The position numbers and the translations under genes were made by a program. The notes under the pieces are model-generated. The model saw only the letters and a list, made by a program, of their open reading frames with translations. It was not told where the DNA came from and made no database searches. A stretch of DNA of 64,000 nucleotides. It comes from Nesterenkonia sp. E16_10 (GTDB lineage: Bacteria > Actinomycetota > Actinomycetes > Actinomycetales > Micrococcaceae). The stretch spans positions 1-64,000 of the forward strand of contig NZ_JADPSA010000024.1 in the NCBI RefSeq assembly GCF_017347085.1, written 5' to 3'. This document shows, piece by piece, positions 7,414 to 16,939 of the stretch. Position 1 is the first letter of the stretch. Every line of letters starts with the position of its first letter.

Positions 7414-9219
7414 GTGCCGCTCCGCCTGTCTCACCTGTTCCTCCGCACGCTGCGCGACAATCCGGCCGACGCCGAGGTCGCCAGCCACCAGCTGCTGGTC
7501 CGCGCCGGATACATCCGCCGCGCCGCCCCGGGCGTCTACACCTGGCTGCCGCTGGGGCTGAGCGTGCTGCGGAAGATCGAGGCGATCGTCCGCGAGGAGA
7601 TGAACCGGATCGGCGCCCAGGAGGTGCACTTCCCCGCCCTGCTGCCCAAGGAGCCTTACGAGGCCACCGGCCGCTGGGACGACTACGGCGACGGGATCTT
7701 CCGGCTCAAGGACCGCAAAGAGGCGGACTATCTGCTGGCGCCCACCCATGAAGAGGTCTTCACCCTGCTGGTGAAGGACCTCTACAGCTCCTATAAGGAC
7801 CTGCCGCTCTCGATCTACCAGATCCAGACCAAGTACCGCGATGAAGCACGCCCCCGGGCCGGACTGCTGCGCGGTCGCGAGTTCATCATGAAGGACTCCT
7901 ATTCCTTCGCGCTCACCGAAGAGGACCAGAGCGCCGCCTACGCCGCGCACCGCGAGGCCTATCTGCGCATCTTCGACCGCCTCGGCCTGCCGGTGGTCCC
8001 GGTCAACGCCCAGGCGGGTGCGATGGGCGGATCGGCCTCCGAGGAGTTCCTCTTCCCCTGCGACATCGGCGAGGACACCTTCGTGGAGTCCGACGGCGGC
8101 TTCCGTGCCAACGTCGAGGCCGTCACCACCCCTGCCCCGGAGCCGCTGGACTACTCCGAGCTGCCCGCCGCCCAGGTGCACCACACCCCAGGCACCGACA
8201 CCATCGCCACTCTGGTCGACGCCGCCAACACCCACCAGCCCCGGGCCGACCGCGCCTGGACCGCAGCAGACACGCTGAAGAACGTGGTGGTCGCGGCGGT
8301 GCTGCCCGACGGCACCCGTCGCATCGTGGTGCTCGGCGTGCCCGGCAGCCGCGAGGTGGACCTGAAGCGCGCCGAGGCCACCATCGGCGGACTGCTCGGC
8401 GTCGGCGGCGAGGTGGCCCTGGAGGCCGCGAACGAGGGCGACCTCAAGAAGCACCCCGGACTCGTGCGCGGCTACATCGGCCCCGGTCTGTCCTTGGACG
8501 CCCCGGTCCTGGGTGAAGCGGGGAGCACCGGCATCAGCTACCTGGTGGACCCGCGCGTGGTCTCGGGCACCAGCTGGATCACCGGCGCCAACGAGGCCGA
8601 TCAGCACGTGTTCGGACTGGTCGCCGGGCGTGACTTCGGCTGGGACGGCGTCATCGAATCGGTGGTCGTGGAATCCGGTGACCCGGCTCCGGACGGCTCC
8701 GGTCCGCTGCGCACCCGCCGCGGCATCGAGATGGGCCACATCTTCCACCTCGGCACCCGCTATGCCGAGGCGCTGGGTCTGCAGGTCCTCGACGTCAACG
8801 GCAAGCTCGCGACCGTGACCATGGGCTCCTACGGCTTCGGCGTGACCCGCGCCCTGGCCGCGATCGCCGAGGCCACCCACGATGACAAGGGCCTGATCTG
8901 GCCCCGTGCCATCGCCCCGGCCGACGTGCACCTGGTCGCCACCGGCAAGGGCGAAGAGGTCTTCGCCGCAGCCGAGGCGCTGATCGGCGAGCTCGAGGAC
9001 GCCGGCCTGAGCGCGATCTATGACGACCGGCCCAAGGTCTCCCCCGGCGTGAAGTTCGGTGACGCCGAGCTGCTCGGGGTCCCGATGCTGGTCACCGTGG
9101 GCCGCGGCCTGAAGAACGGCACCATCGAGCTCAAGGATCGCCGCTCCGGTGAATCCCGTGAGGTCCCGGTGGCCGAAGCCGCGGCGGCGGTGCTCGAACA
9201 CGTCAAGGGCCTGCGCTGA
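7414..9219 (+). CDS. proS: Prolyl-tRNA synthetase (bacterial type)
   Basis: ProRS charges tRNA-Pro. I choose the GTG at 7414 ([21 protein letters not shown]), the conserved family N-terminus, giving 601 residues; a weak GGAAACGAG precedes it. Class II motifs are present: [18 protein letters not shown] (about 32-49), motif 2 ([22 protein letters not shown], about 138-160) and motif 3 ([16 protein letters not shown], about 470). The bacterial editing insertion fills the middle and the anticodon-binding domain ends the protein ([22 protein letters not shown]). The length is normal. It is not in an obvious operon, though the permease starts 30 nt later. Confidence 0.97.
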   Translation: MPLRLSHLFLRTLRDNPADAEVASHQLLVRAGYIRRAAPGVYTWLPLGLSVLRKIEAIVREEMNRIGAQEVHFPALLPKEPYEATGRWDDYGDGIFRLKDRKEADYLLAPTHEEVFTLLVKDLYSSYKDLPLSIYQIQTKYRDEARPRAGLLRGREFIMKDSYSFALTEEDQSAAYAAHREAYLRIFDRLGLPVVPVNAQAGAMGGSASEEFLFPCDIGEDTFVESDGGFRANVEAVTTPAPEPLDYSELPAAQVHHTPGTDTIATLVDAANTHQPRADRAWTAADTLKNVVVAAVLPDGTRRIVVLGVPGSREVDLKRAEATIGGLLGVGGEVALEAANEGDLKKHPGLVRGYIGPGLSLDAPVLGEAGSTGISYLVDPRVVSGTSWITGANEADQHVFGLVAGRDFGWDGVIESVVVESGDPAPDGSGPLRTRRGIEMGHIFHLGTRYAEALGLQVLDVNGKLATVTMGSYGFGVTRALAAIAEATHDDKGLIWPRAIAPADVHLVATGKGEEVFAAAEALIGELEDAGLSAIYDDRPKVSPGVKFGDAELLGVPMLVTVGRGLKNGTIELKDRRSGESREVPVAEAAAAVLEHVKGLR

Positions 9220-9248
9220 GCGAAGCCCTCGAGGCCGCTGCTGATCTT

Positions 9249-10043
9249 GTGATCGGTGGCGGCCTCGAGATCACCTGGGTGACGCTGCTGCTGCTGATCC
9301 TGGCAGGCTTCGCGGCCGGGTGGGTGGACGCCGTCGTCGGCGGCGGCGGGCTGCTGCAGCTGCCGGCGCTGCTGATGGTCCCCGGGATCACTCCGGTCCA
9401 GGCGCTGGCCACCAATAAGCTGGGCTCCATCTTCGGCACGACGACGTCGGCGATCACCTACGCGCGGCGGGTCAAGCCCTCCATGGCCACAGCCCTGCCC
9501 ATGGCCGCGGCCGCGCTGCTGGCCAGCTACGGCGGCGCGGTGGTCGCCGCCTCGCTTCCGGAGCGGATCATCCTGCCGCTGATCCTGCTCGCGCTGATCG
9601 GCGTGGGAGTGTTCACCGCGGTGAAGCCCCACGTCGGCCAGCTGGAGAAGCTGCGCCACGTCGGGATGGGCCACCTGGCGCGCGCGGTGAGCATCGGGCT
9701 GATCGTGGGCTTCTATGACGGGGTGCTCGGACCCGGCACCGGCACATTCCTGGTCATCGCCCTGGTGACGGTGTTGGGCTACAACTTCCTGAACTCCTCG
9801 GCTCAGGCGAAGGTGGTCAATGTGGCCACGAATCTCGGTGCGCTGCTCTACTTCTTCCCGGCCGGGCATGTGTTCATCGGCCTGGGGCTGGTGCTGGGCG
9901 CGGCGAACATGGCCGGAGGCTACCTGGGCGCGCGGATGGCCATCGCCAAGGGCTCCAAGTTCATCCGGGTGGTGTTCCTGGTGGTGGTCTTCGCCCTGGT
10001 GATCAAGCTGGGCTACGACGTGGCCGTGGACCTCTTCGGCTGA
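9249..10043 (+). CDS. TSUP-family (TauE/SafE-like) membrane permease
   Basis: A 264-residue polytopic membrane protein, GTG start at 9249. The family signature GWVDAVVGGGGLLQLPALL is at about residues 21-39, with a second half repeat around GFYDGVLGPGTGTFLVIAL (about 156-174). About eight hydrophobic segments are visible. TSUP proteins export or import small anions such as sulfite, sulfoacetate or organosulfonates; the substrate here cannot be told. It sits 30 nt after proS and converges on the lipoprotein gene across 42 bp. Confidence 0.9.
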   Translation: MIGGGLEITWVTLLLLILAGFAAGWVDAVVGGGGLLQLPALLMVPGITPVQALATNKLGSIFGTTTSAITYARRVKPSMATALPMAAAALLASYGGAVVAASLPERIILPLILLALIGVGVFTAVKPHVGQLEKLRHVGMGHLARAVSIGLIVGFYDGVLGPGTGTFLVIALVTVLGYNFLNSSAQAKVVNVATNLGALLYFFPAGHVFIGLGLVLGAANMAGGYLGARMAIAKGSKFIRVVFLVVVFALVIKLGYDVAVDLFG

Positions 10044-10085
10044 GCAGGACCGCCGGATATGGGTCCGGAGGCCCTGCGCCGCGGC

Positions 10086-11258
10086 TCAGTCCAGGCTCTC
10101 GAGCAGCTCGACGGCCTCGGCCTCGAGCTCTTCCACGGCGACCTCGGCCTCGTCCTCGGAGAGCCCCTCGCTCAGCGGGACCGTGACCGTGACGATATGT
10201 GAGCCGCCGCGCAGGGTGATCGCGGCGCTGTCCTCACGCTCGCCCTCCGAGCTGATCCGCGTGGTGGTGCCCAGTGCGGCCTCGGCATCGGAGGAGACCT
10301 CCACAGGGTCCACCGAGGTCGAGGTCTCCACGGAGTCCTCTTCCCCGCGGCTGGCGGTGTAGGAGTCGCAGGACTCCAGTCCGTCCTGCTCCGCGGCGAG
10401 GTGGGCGTCGGCGGCGCGCCAGTCACGGAAGCTCAGGATCAGGGCCTGGCGCTGCTCGGGCAGGTCCACGGTGACCGGCTCGGACTCCTCCTCATCATCG
10501 GAGCCACCGCCCTCGGAATCAGCGTCCTCAGGGTCGCTGCCCTCAGAGTCACCGTTCTCGGAATCACCGTTCTCCGGATCAGCGTTCTCAGGGTCGCTGC
10601 TCTCAGAGTCACCGTTCTCGGAGCCACCGTCCTCGGATTCATCTTCCGCCGATTCAGCCTCGGCGGAGTCGTCCTCCTCGGTGCTGGCCAGCTGGATGCG
10701 CATTCCGGAGGAGTCTCCCCCGGGCTGGTTCGCCCCGGCCTCGGGTTCGCCCTCGGATCCACCCTGCTCCTCAGACTGGTCCTCCTCGCCCTGCTGCTCA
10801 GACTGGTCCTCAGACTGGTCCTCCTCGCCCTGCTCCTCAGACTGCTGATCCTCGGCGGCCGGGGCCGTGCCATCAGCAAAGGCCACCAGCGCGCCCGCCG
10901 GCACCGGGACCGCAGAGCGCACGACGAACTGCTTGCACTCCGGGGGGTCCACCACCAGTCGCTGCAGCTCGGTCTCGACATCCCGCAGCCCCGCCCAGTA
11001 GTCCGTGGTGTCGCTCAACGCGGCATCCGGGTACCGGGCTTCCAGCTGCTCACGCATCTCCTCGTGGGAGAGCTGATTGCCGGCAGGCTCCGGGACCTGC
11101 TGGCCGACGCCGCCGCTGCTGGTGCCGGGCTCGGCCGCCGGTGTGCCAGGCTGCTCCGCGGGCGTGGACTCACAGCCGGTGAGCAGCAGCATCCCGAGGA
11201 GTCCGAGCGCGGCACCGGCGCGGCGGCGCGCAGCAGGAGAGGAGGGGAAGAAAGTCAT
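10086..11258 (-). CDS. Secreted lipoprotein with long acidic repeat linker
   Basis: A 390-residue predicted lipoprotein. The N-terminus has basic residues, a hydrophobic stretch and the lipobox LLTGC, with lipidation at about Cys29. A Thr/Pro/Glu-rich linker leads to a small domain (about 65-130, YPDAALSDTTDYWAGLRDVE). An extremely acidic low-complexity region (about 140-265) follows, with QSEEQGEED and SENGDSE..DPENADPEN repeats, then a C-terminal domain with ITLRGGSHIVTVTVPL. The start ATG directly follows the acetyltransferase stop (TAG-ATG), so they are cotranscribed. Not recognised beyond this; probably a cell-surface protein. Confidence 0.7.
   Translation of the reverse strand: MTFFPSSPAARRRAGAALGLLGMLLLTGCESTPAEQPGTPAAEPGTSSGGVGQQVPEPAGNQLSHEEMREQLEARYPDAALSDTTDYWAGLRDVETELQRLVVDPPECKQFVVRSAVPVPAGALVAFADGTAPAAEDQQSEEQGEEDQSEDQSEQQGEEDQSEEQGGSEGEPEAGANQPGGDSSGMRIQLASTEEDDSAEAESAEDESEDGGSENGDSESSDPENADPENGDSENGDSEGSDPEDADSEGGGSDDEEESEPVTVDLPEQRQALILSFRDWRAADAHLAAEQDGLESCDSYTASRGEEDSVETSTSVDPVEVSSDAEAALGTTTRISSEGEREDSAAITLRGGSHIVTVTVPLSEGLSEDEAEVAVEELEAEAVELLESLD
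10490..10670. repeat. Acidic-repeat coding DNA in the lipoprotein gene
   Basis: Degenerate 15- and 30-bp repeats on the theme TCAGAGTCACCGTTCTCGGA encode alternating (E/D)N(G/A)DSE and GSDPE units. A second cluster at about 10760-10850 repeats CAGACTGGTCCTC. Such DNA is prone to in-frame length change. Confidence 0.7.
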
Positions 11259-12173
11259 CTAGAACAGTATGGTCGCGAAGGTCCCCACCTGGGTGAATCC
11301 AACACGCTCGTAGGTCCGAATCGCCGCCGTGTTGTAGCTGTTCACATACAGGCTCACCGTGGGCGCCAGCTTGAGTCCCTGCTCGATGACGGCGGCCATC
11401 CCAGGGCCGGCGAGGCCGCGTCCGCGGTGGCTCGGCCGCACCCACACGCCCTGGACCTGGACCACCTCGGGGCTGACCGCCCCGAACTCAGCCTTGAACA
11501 CGATCTCGGAGGTCTCAGGGTCCACCGCGATGATCGAGTGCCCGGCGTTGATGAGTCCGCGCACGCGCTCCCGGTACTGGCTTCCACCCTGGGCGTAGGG
11601 GGAGAATCCCAGCTCCTCGGTGAACATCGCCGCGCTGGCCTTCTCCAACCGGGGGAAGTCCCCGGACGCGGAGAGCCGGGCCCCTGCCAGCGGCTCCACC
11701 GCGGAGGGCGCGGTGGTCGCCATCAGCGGCTGGTCGGGCCTGACGTCGCGGGCACCGGTCCAGCCGGTGGCCTCGAAGAGCGCCAGGCAGGCCTCGGCCT
11801 CGCCGTAGATGGACGCCACCCGGCGGCGCATCGCGGCGACGGCTTCGCCGAAGAGTGCCCCCTGGGCGGCGCTGGCCCCGACGGGGATGATGTTGCTTCC
11901 GGTCCAGCAGGCCGCGAGCAGCCCGTTCTCGCCGTCGATCCCGAGCACCACGGCGCCGTTGCGTCCCTTCCCGGGGCCGGCAGAGCGGCGGGCGCTCACG
12001 GTCGCGGTGACGGAGACGTTGGCCACCGGGTCGGCTGCGAGCAGCTTCTCCAGCGCCGGAGTGTCGCCGTGTCCGAGCACGCGGACGCTGCCGCGGGTGG
12101 CGCGGTGCACGCGGGCGGCTGCGGCGTCAGCTGACGGAGACCACAGGGGCACTCGCTGCCTGAGCATCTCCAT
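11259..12173 (-). CDS. GNAT-family N-acetyltransferase with N-terminal DUF4081-like region
   Basis: About 304 residues. The N-terminal half ([25 protein letters not shown]...) resembles the DUF4081-type region of actinobacterial GNAT proteins. The C-terminal half is a GNAT fold with the acetyl-CoA loop [15 protein letters not shown] (about 245-259) and the end motif [19 protein letters not shown]. The ATG at 12173 lies inside the end of ispG (47-bp overlap); a GTG at 12152, preceded by AGG, is an alternative start. Gene order ispG, GNAT, lipoprotein suggests one operon. The acceptor substrate is unknown. Confidence 0.85.
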   Translation of the reverse strand: MEMLRQRVPLWSPSADAAAARVHRATRGSVRVLGHGDTPALEKLLAADPVANVSVTATVSARRSAGPGKGRNGAVVLGIDGENGLLAACWTGSNIIPVGASAAQGALFGEAVAAMRRRVASIYGEAEACLALFEATGWTGARDVRPDQPLMATTAPSAVEPLAGARLSASGDFPRLEKASAAMFTEELGFSPYAQGGSQYRERVRGLINAGHSIIAVDPETSEIVFKAEFGAVSPEVVQVQGVWVRPSHRGRGLAGPGMAAVIEQGLKLAPTVSLYVNSYNTAAIRTYERVGFTQVGTFATILF

Positions 12174-13296
12174 CGGATTCGCGTTCCATCTCTTCGGCCA
12201 GTCGGTTGGCTTCTTCGATCAGGGTCTCGACGATCTGGTCCTCGGGGACGGTCTTGATGACCTCGCCCTTGACGAAGATCTGCCCCTTGCCGTTGCCGGA
12301 GGCCACGCCGAGGTCCGCGTCGCGGGCCTCACCGGGTCCGTTGACCACGCAGCCCATGACGGCCACGCGGAGCGGCACGGTCATGCCCTCGAGTCCGGCC
12401 GTGACGTCGTCGGCGAGGGTGTAGACATCGACCTGGGCGCGTCCGCAGGAGGGGCAGGAGACGATCTCGAGCTTGCGCGGGCGCAGGTTCAGCGACTCCA
12501 GGAGCTGGTTGCCCACCTTGACCTCCTCGGCCGGCGGGGCCGAGAGCGAGACCCGGATGGTGTCGCCGATGCCCTGGGCGAGCAGCGCGCCGAAGGCCAC
12601 GGAGGACTTGATCGTGCCCTGGAAGGCCGGTCCGGCCTCGGTGACGCCCAGGTGCAGGGGCCAGTCGCCGCGCTCGGCGAGCATCTGGTAGGCCTGGACC
12701 ATGACCACCGGGTCGTTGTGCTTGACCGAGATCTTGAAGTCGTGGAAGCCGTGCTCCTCGAACAGCGAGGCCTCCCAGACGGCGGACTCCACCAGCGCCT
12801 CGGGCGTGGCCTTGCCGTATTTGTCCATGACCCGCTTGTCCAGGGACCCGGCGTTGACGCCGATGCGGATCGAGACCCCGGCGTCACTGGCGGCCTTGGC
12901 GATCTCGCCGACCTTGTCGTCGAACTGGCGGATGTTGCCGGGGTTCACGCGCACAGCCCCGCAGCCGGCCTCGATGGCCGCGAACACGTATTTGGGCTGG
13001 AAGTGGATGTCGGCGATCACCGGGATCTGTGACTTCATCGCGATGATCTTCAGCGCCTCGGCGTCCTTGTCCGTGGGGCAGGCCACACGCACGATGTCAC
13101 AGCCCGAGGCGGTCAGCTCGGCGATCTGCTGCAGGGTGCCGTTGATGTCGTGGGTCTTGGTGGTCGTCATCGACTGGACCGAGACCCGGTGATCACTGCC
13201 CACGCCTACTGATCCGACATGGAAGTTGCGCGTCTTCCGGCGCGGCGCCAGCACTGGCGGCGGCGCGGAGGGCATTCCGAGGTTGATCGCGGGCAC
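12127..13296 (-). CDS. ispG: 4-hydroxy-3-methylbut-2-enyl diphosphate synthase (MEP pathway)
   Basis: IspG is an iron-sulfur enzyme of the MEP isoprenoid pathway. It starts at a GTG at 13296 with AGGAGA 6-8 nt upstream; 389 residues. Landmarks: [13 protein letters not shown] (about 39), [14 protein letters not shown] (about 90), AVRVNPGNI (about 113), and the cluster ligands in SCPSCGRAQ (about 283) and [11 protein letters not shown] (about 316). The length is normal for the bacterial form. dxr, an earlier enzyme of the pathway, is 1.6 kb upstream on the same strand beyond the site-2 protease. Confidence 0.97.
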   Translation of the reverse strand: MPAINLGMPSAPPPVLAPRRKTRNFHVGSVGVGSDHRVSVQSMTTTKTHDINGTLQQIAELTASGCDIVRVACPTDKDAEALKIIAMKSQIPVIADIHFQPKYVFAAIEAGCGAVRVNPGNIRQFDDKVGEIAKAASDAGVSIRIGVNAGSLDKRVMDKYGKATPEALVESAVWEASLFEEHGFHDFKISVKHNDPVVMVQAYQMLAERGDWPLHLGVTEAGPAFQGTIKSSVAFGALLAQGIGDTIRVSLSAPPAEEVKVGNQLLESLNLRPRKLEIVSCPSCGRAQVDVYTLADDVTAGLEGMTVPLRVAVMGCVVNGPGEARDADLGVASGNGKGQIFVKGEVIKTVPEDQIVETLIEEANRLAEEMERESDGDAQAASAPVVSVS

Positions 13297-13369
13297 AGAC
13301 TCTCCTGATGGATCTTGGGCTTCGACGTCGGTCAGACGCCGTGGTTCTCATACATCTTCTTGGCGCATC

Positions 13370-13386
13370 GGCGGGAGTCCCCCGCC
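13370..13386 (-). terminator. Possible terminator hairpin after the rseP-like gene
   Basis: GGCGGG-AGTCC-CCCGCC forms a 6-bp stem 32 nt downstream of the rseP-like stop and before ispG. There is no U-run, so it may be a weak or Rho-linked structure only. Confidence 0.3.
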
Positions 13387-13417
13387 TACTCAATGGTACC
13401 GCCCGGCGTGGACGCGG

Positions 13418-14938
13418 CTAGTCGAAGAGACGGATCGGGTTCACGATATCCGCATAGATCAACAACACGCCCATGACCAGGAGCATTCCGGCGACCACAT
13501 AGGTCAGCGGAAGCAGCTTGGAGATGTCGAAGGGGCCCGGATCCGGGCGACCCAGCAGCTTGGCCAGGCGCCGGCGCAGGCCCTCATAGAGCGCCCCGGC
13601 CACATGGCCGCCGTCGAGCGGCAGCAGCGGGATCAGGTTGAACACCATCAGCGCGACGTTGACCCCGGCCACCAGGGAGATCAGCGAGGCGAAGCGGGAC
13701 TCCAGCGGGATCTCCTCCTGCGCGGAGAGCTCCCCGGCGATCCGGCCCACACCGACCACCGAGAGCGGCCCGTCGGGGTCCCGCTCGGCGGAGGTGAAGG
13801 TGGAGACCGCGACGTCGTAGAGGCGCACCGGCAGGTTCGCGACGACGGCGCCCACCGCCTTGGACTGTTCCCAGACCGTGGGCCCGGCCTCCCAGAACGG
13901 CTGCTGGACGATCTCCTGATCGGCACCCATCCCGATGAAGCCCACCGGTTCGGTGATCAGCGAGCCGTCGTCGTCGCGCTGGGCACGGCCCAGTCCGTCG
14001 CTGATCGGGCGCTCGGTGAGGATCGGGGTCAGCGTGGTGGTGGTCTCTTCACCGTCGCGGACGTAGCTGACCTCGCTGGACTCATCGGCGGATTCCCGGA
14101 TCAGCGCGGTGAGCTCATCCCAGGTCGCCACCGGCTCGCCGTTGAAGGCGAGGATCTGGTCCCCCGGACGCAGGCCTGCCTCAAAGGCGGGTCCGGCGGG
14201 GTCCTCGTCGGTGCATTCGGTCTGCCCGGCGTCGGCGGCGTCGGCGGAGACCACGCACTCAAAGACCTCCCGGACCGTGGTGTTCGGCTCGGCGGTGCCG
14301 TGGAAGGAGATGATCCCGGCGGTCAGCGCCAGCGCGATCAGACCGTTCATGGCCGGGCCGCCGAGCATGATGATGATCCGCTTCCAGATGGGCAGCCGGT
14401 AGAACATCCGGTCTTCGTCCCCCGGCCGCAGATCCTCGGCGGCGACCTCGCGCGCCTCGGTCGAGAGCTGCTGGAAGATTCCGGTGGACTGCGAGCGCAC
14501 CGTCTTGGTGGTGGTTCCGGACCCGCCCTCGGACCCTGCGGCCGGGGAGGACGTTGCCGGGGCGCCGTACTGGGCGCCGACCTCGCGCAGGTAGGGATCC
14601 CGCGGGGCGTGGTCCTTCGGTGCGGCGTCCTCGGCCGCAGGATTCTCCGCGGATTCATGCTCACCCTCGGCCGGGTGGTTCAGCGTTCCGGTCTCATCCG
14701 GCGGCGGGTACATCCCGATCATCGCGACGTAGCCGCCCAGCGGGATCGCCTTGACCCCGTACTCGGTCTCACCGCGGCGCCGGGACCACAGTGTGGGGCC
14801 GAAGCCGACCATGTACTGGGTGACACGGACCTTGAAGAGCTTGGCGGGCAGCAGATGCCCGATCTCATGCAGCGCGATGGACAGCGCGATCCCGAGAGCG
14901 ACGATCACGATGCCAGCGATCATCAGCAGCGCGATCAT
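13418..14938 (-). CDS. Site-2 membrane metalloprotease (RseP/Rip1-like, M50)
   Basis: An intramembrane zinc protease that cuts transmembrane proteins such as anti-sigma factors. The ATG at 14938 overlaps the dxr stop as ATGA, giving 506 residues. HEIGH (about 24-28) in the first membrane helix is the HExxH zinc motif, and FNLIPLLPLDGGHV (near 430) supplies the third ligand region. A PDZ domain lies in between (PGDQILAFNGEPVATWDELTALI). A low-complexity acidic/Pro insert at about 80-150 (NHPAEGEHESAENPAAEDAA) makes it longer than typical family members of ~400-450 residues. The link to dxr is a common actinobacterial arrangement. Confidence 0.93.
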   Translation of the reverse strand: MIALLMIAGIVIVALGIALSIALHEIGHLLPAKLFKVRVTQYMVGFGPTLWSRRRGETEYGVKAIPLGGYVAMIGMYPPPDETGTLNHPAEGEHESAENPAAEDAAPKDHAPRDPYLREVGAQYGAPATSSPAAGSEGGSGTTTKTVRSQSTGIFQQLSTEAREVAAEDLRPGDEDRMFYRLPIWKRIIIMLGGPAMNGLIALALTAGIISFHGTAEPNTTVREVFECVVSADAADAGQTECTDEDPAGPAFEAGLRPGDQILAFNGEPVATWDELTALIRESADESSEVSYVRDGEETTTTLTPILTERPISDGLGRAQRDDDGSLITEPVGFIGMGADQEIVQQPFWEAGPTVWEQSKAVGAVVANLPVRLYDVAVSTFTSAERDPDGPLSVVGVGRIAGELSAQEEIPLESRFASLISLVAGVNVALMVFNLIPLLPLDGGHVAGALYEGLRRRLAKLLGRPDPGPFDISKLLPLTYVVAGMLLVMGVLLIYADIVNPIRLFD

Positions 14939-16233
14939 GCGCGCACCTGGACCGATCCGGCGGCGATGCGCTCCTCGGCGGCGCCTCTCGCCCAGCGTTC
15001 GACGTCCAGGACCTCCTCGAGAGAGGGCGCGGCGGAACTGCTGCCGGGCTGGTGGCGCTCCAGGGTCGCCTCCACCGTGGCCACGATGCCCGGGAAGCCG
15101 AGCCGTCCGGCGTGGAAGGCGTCCACGGCCTGTTCGTTGGCCGCGTTGTAGACCGCCATATGGGTCGGTGAGGCGGCGCAGGCGGCCTTGGCCAGAGCCA
15201 CGGCGGGAAAGGCCTGATCGTCCAGCGGCTCGAAGTCCCATTGCATGGCCTGGGTCCAGTCGATGGGCGCGTCGATCTGCTCGAGCCGTTCCGGCCAGGA
15301 CAGGCCCAGCGCGATCGGGATCAGCATCCGCGGGTGACCGGCCTGGGCGATGGTGGAGCCGTCCTGGAACGTGACCATCGAGTGGATCCACTGCTGCGGG
15401 TGCACCACGGTCTGGATGTCGTCCAGCGCGATGTCGAAGAGCAGGTGCGCCTCGATCACCTCCAGCGCCTTGTTCACCATCGTGGCGGAGTTGGTGGTGA
15501 CCACTCGGCCCATCGTGTAGTTCGGGTGCTTCAGCGCCTGGGCCGGAGTGACCTCGGCGAGCGCCGCGGCGTCCCAGCCGCGGAAGGGCCCTCCGGAGGC
15601 GGTGACCACCAGGCTGGAGACCTCCGAGGTGCCGCTGAGCCGGGTGGTGCCGTCTGCGGGGATGGAGCAGAGTCCGCGCTCATGCCGGCCGGAGCTCAGG
15701 GCCTGGGCCAGCGCCGAGTGTTCCGAGTCCACCGGGACCAGCTGCCCCGGGCGCTGCAGCGCCGCGGCGACCAGCGCGCCGCCGACCACCAGGGACTCCT
15801 TGTTCGCCAGCGCGAGGGTGGCGCCGGAGCGCAGCGCGGCGAGGGTGGGGCGCAGACCGATGGATCCCGTCATCCCGTTGAGCACGACGTCGGCACCGGA
15901 TTCCGCGGCGATCTGCACGGCAGCCTCTTCACCGGTGAGGATCTCGGGGCGGCCGGCTGAGTGGGAGGAGGCGGAGCTGCCGGGAGCCGTGGCTGAGTCT
16001 GATCGGCCGGCGGTCAGCGCGGCGCGAAGCTCGCTGGCCGCGGCGTCGTCGGCGATCCCGACCAGGCGCGCGCCGGTGGCGATGGCCTGTTCGGCCAGCA
16101 GCGCGGCATTGGAGCCGGCCGCGAGCGCGACGACCTCGAATCGGTCCGGATGTGCGGCGATGACCCGCAGCGCCTGGGTTCCGATGGAACCGGTGGAACC
16201 GAGGATCGCCACGCGGCGCTTGGGGGAAGCCAT
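14935..16233 (-). CDS. dxr: 1-deoxy-D-xylulose 5-phosphate reductoisomerase
   Basis: Dxr makes 2-C-methylerythritol 4-phosphate, the committed MEP-pathway step. I choose the ATG at 16233 (MASPKRRVAILGSTGSIG), 432 residues. A CATAAT box ends 7 nt before this ATG, fitting a leaderless transcript. The NADPH site is ILGSTGSIGTQAL (about 10-22); ANKESLVVGG (about 147), PVDSEHSALAQAL (about 170) and TASGGPFRGW (about 215) are conserved catalytic and cap regions. A Ser/Ala-rich insert (about 70-95) lengthens the protein. It is coupled to the downstream protease. Confidence 0.96.
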   Translation of the reverse strand: MASPKRRVAILGSTGSIGTQALRVIAAHPDRFEVVALAAGSNAALLAEQAIATGARLVGIADDAAASELRAALTAGRSDSATAPGSSASSHSAGRPEILTGEEAAVQIAAESGADVVLNGMTGSIGLRPTLAALRSGATLALANKESLVVGGALVAAALQRPGQLVPVDSEHSALAQALSSGRHERGLCSIPADGTTRLSGTSEVSSLVVTASGGPFRGWDAAALAEVTPAQALKHPNYTMGRVVTTNSATMVNKALEVIEAHLLFDIALDDIQTVVHPQQWIHSMVTFQDGSTIAQAGHPRMLIPIALGLSWPERLEQIDAPIDWTQAMQWDFEPLDDQAFPAVALAKAACAASPTHMAVYNAANEQAVDAFHAGRLGFPGIVATVEATLERHQPGSSSAAPSLEEVLDVERWARGAAEERIAAGSVQVRA

Positions 16234-16240
16234 AGGCACC

Positions 16241-16246
16241 ATTATG
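16241..16246 (-). promoter_or_regulatory. -10 box of dxr, leaderless arrangement
   Basis: On the minus strand CATAAT is followed by 7 nt and then the ATG at 16233. This places transcription initiation at or next to the start codon, and supports that start over the ATG at 16242. Confidence 0.4.
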
Positions 16247-16342
16247 GCGCACCGAGGTCGCCCGTGATGGGCGTGCACAGTACGCTGGTCACACAGCAGT
16301 TGCAGACCCATGCGGCCACAAGCCGATGAAGGAGCCTCACCG

Positions 16343-16810
16343 ATGATCACACTGCGTGCAGTGGAGACCGAGGACCTGGAACAGTTCTTCGTGTTCCAGC
16401 AGGATGCCGATGCGGCCCATATGGCCGCCTTCGCCTCGACCAACCCCAAGGACCGCAGCGTCTTCGATCACCATTGGGGCGAGCTGCTGAACTCCGATGA
16501 CATCATCGTGCGCACCATCGAGAGCGACGGCCAGCCCGTGGGCTCGATCGCCGCCTTCGAAGACGAGGCCAGCCGCGAGATCACCTTCTGGATCGAGAAG
16601 CGCTTCTGGGGCCAGGGCATCACCACCGAGGCCGTGCAGAAGTTCCTCACCGAGTTTCCCGAACGCCCGGTCACCGCCCGGGTGGTGGTGGACAACCTCG
16701 GCACGCTCAAGATCCTGGAGTCGCTGGGCTTCACCGAGACCGGCGAGGAATCCAGCTTCTCCAACGTGCGCGCCAAGGTCGTGCAGGAGAAGATCCTGCA
16801 GCTGGGCTGA
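16343..16810 (+). CDS. GNAT-family N-acetyltransferase (RimJ-like)
   Basis: 155 residues; the ATG at 16343 (MITLRAVETEDLEQFF) has GAAGGAG 9 nt upstream. The pattern matches ribosomal-protein/small-molecule GNAT enzymes: the N-terminal ITLRAVETEDL strand, TFWIEKRFWGQGITTEAVQKFL (acetyl-CoA loop, about 95-116) and VVVDNLGTLKILESLGF near the end. Divergent from dxr across 109 bp. Substrate unknown. Confidence 0.88.
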   Translation: MITLRAVETEDLEQFFVFQQDADAAHMAAFASTNPKDRSVFDHHWGELLNSDDIIVRTIESDGQPVGSIAAFEDEASREITFWIEKRFWGQGITTEAVQKFLTEFPERPVTARVVVDNLGTLKILESLGFTETGEESSFSNVRAKVVQEKILQLG

Positions 16811-16939
16811 GCCCCTCGGCGCCCCCACCGCGGCACCACCAGACGGTCTTTGGCAGCGACATCAGCACAACATTGTCCTGACCTGCGGCTACCATGTGTC
16901 CAACGCCGCTGACGTGGCGTCTTGAACCCAACGGGGGTC

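Noticed and set aside
7408-9201. 597-residue open frame opposite proS
   Set aside because: Antisense shadow of proS in GC-rich sequence; Val/His/Gly-biased and without recognisable domains.
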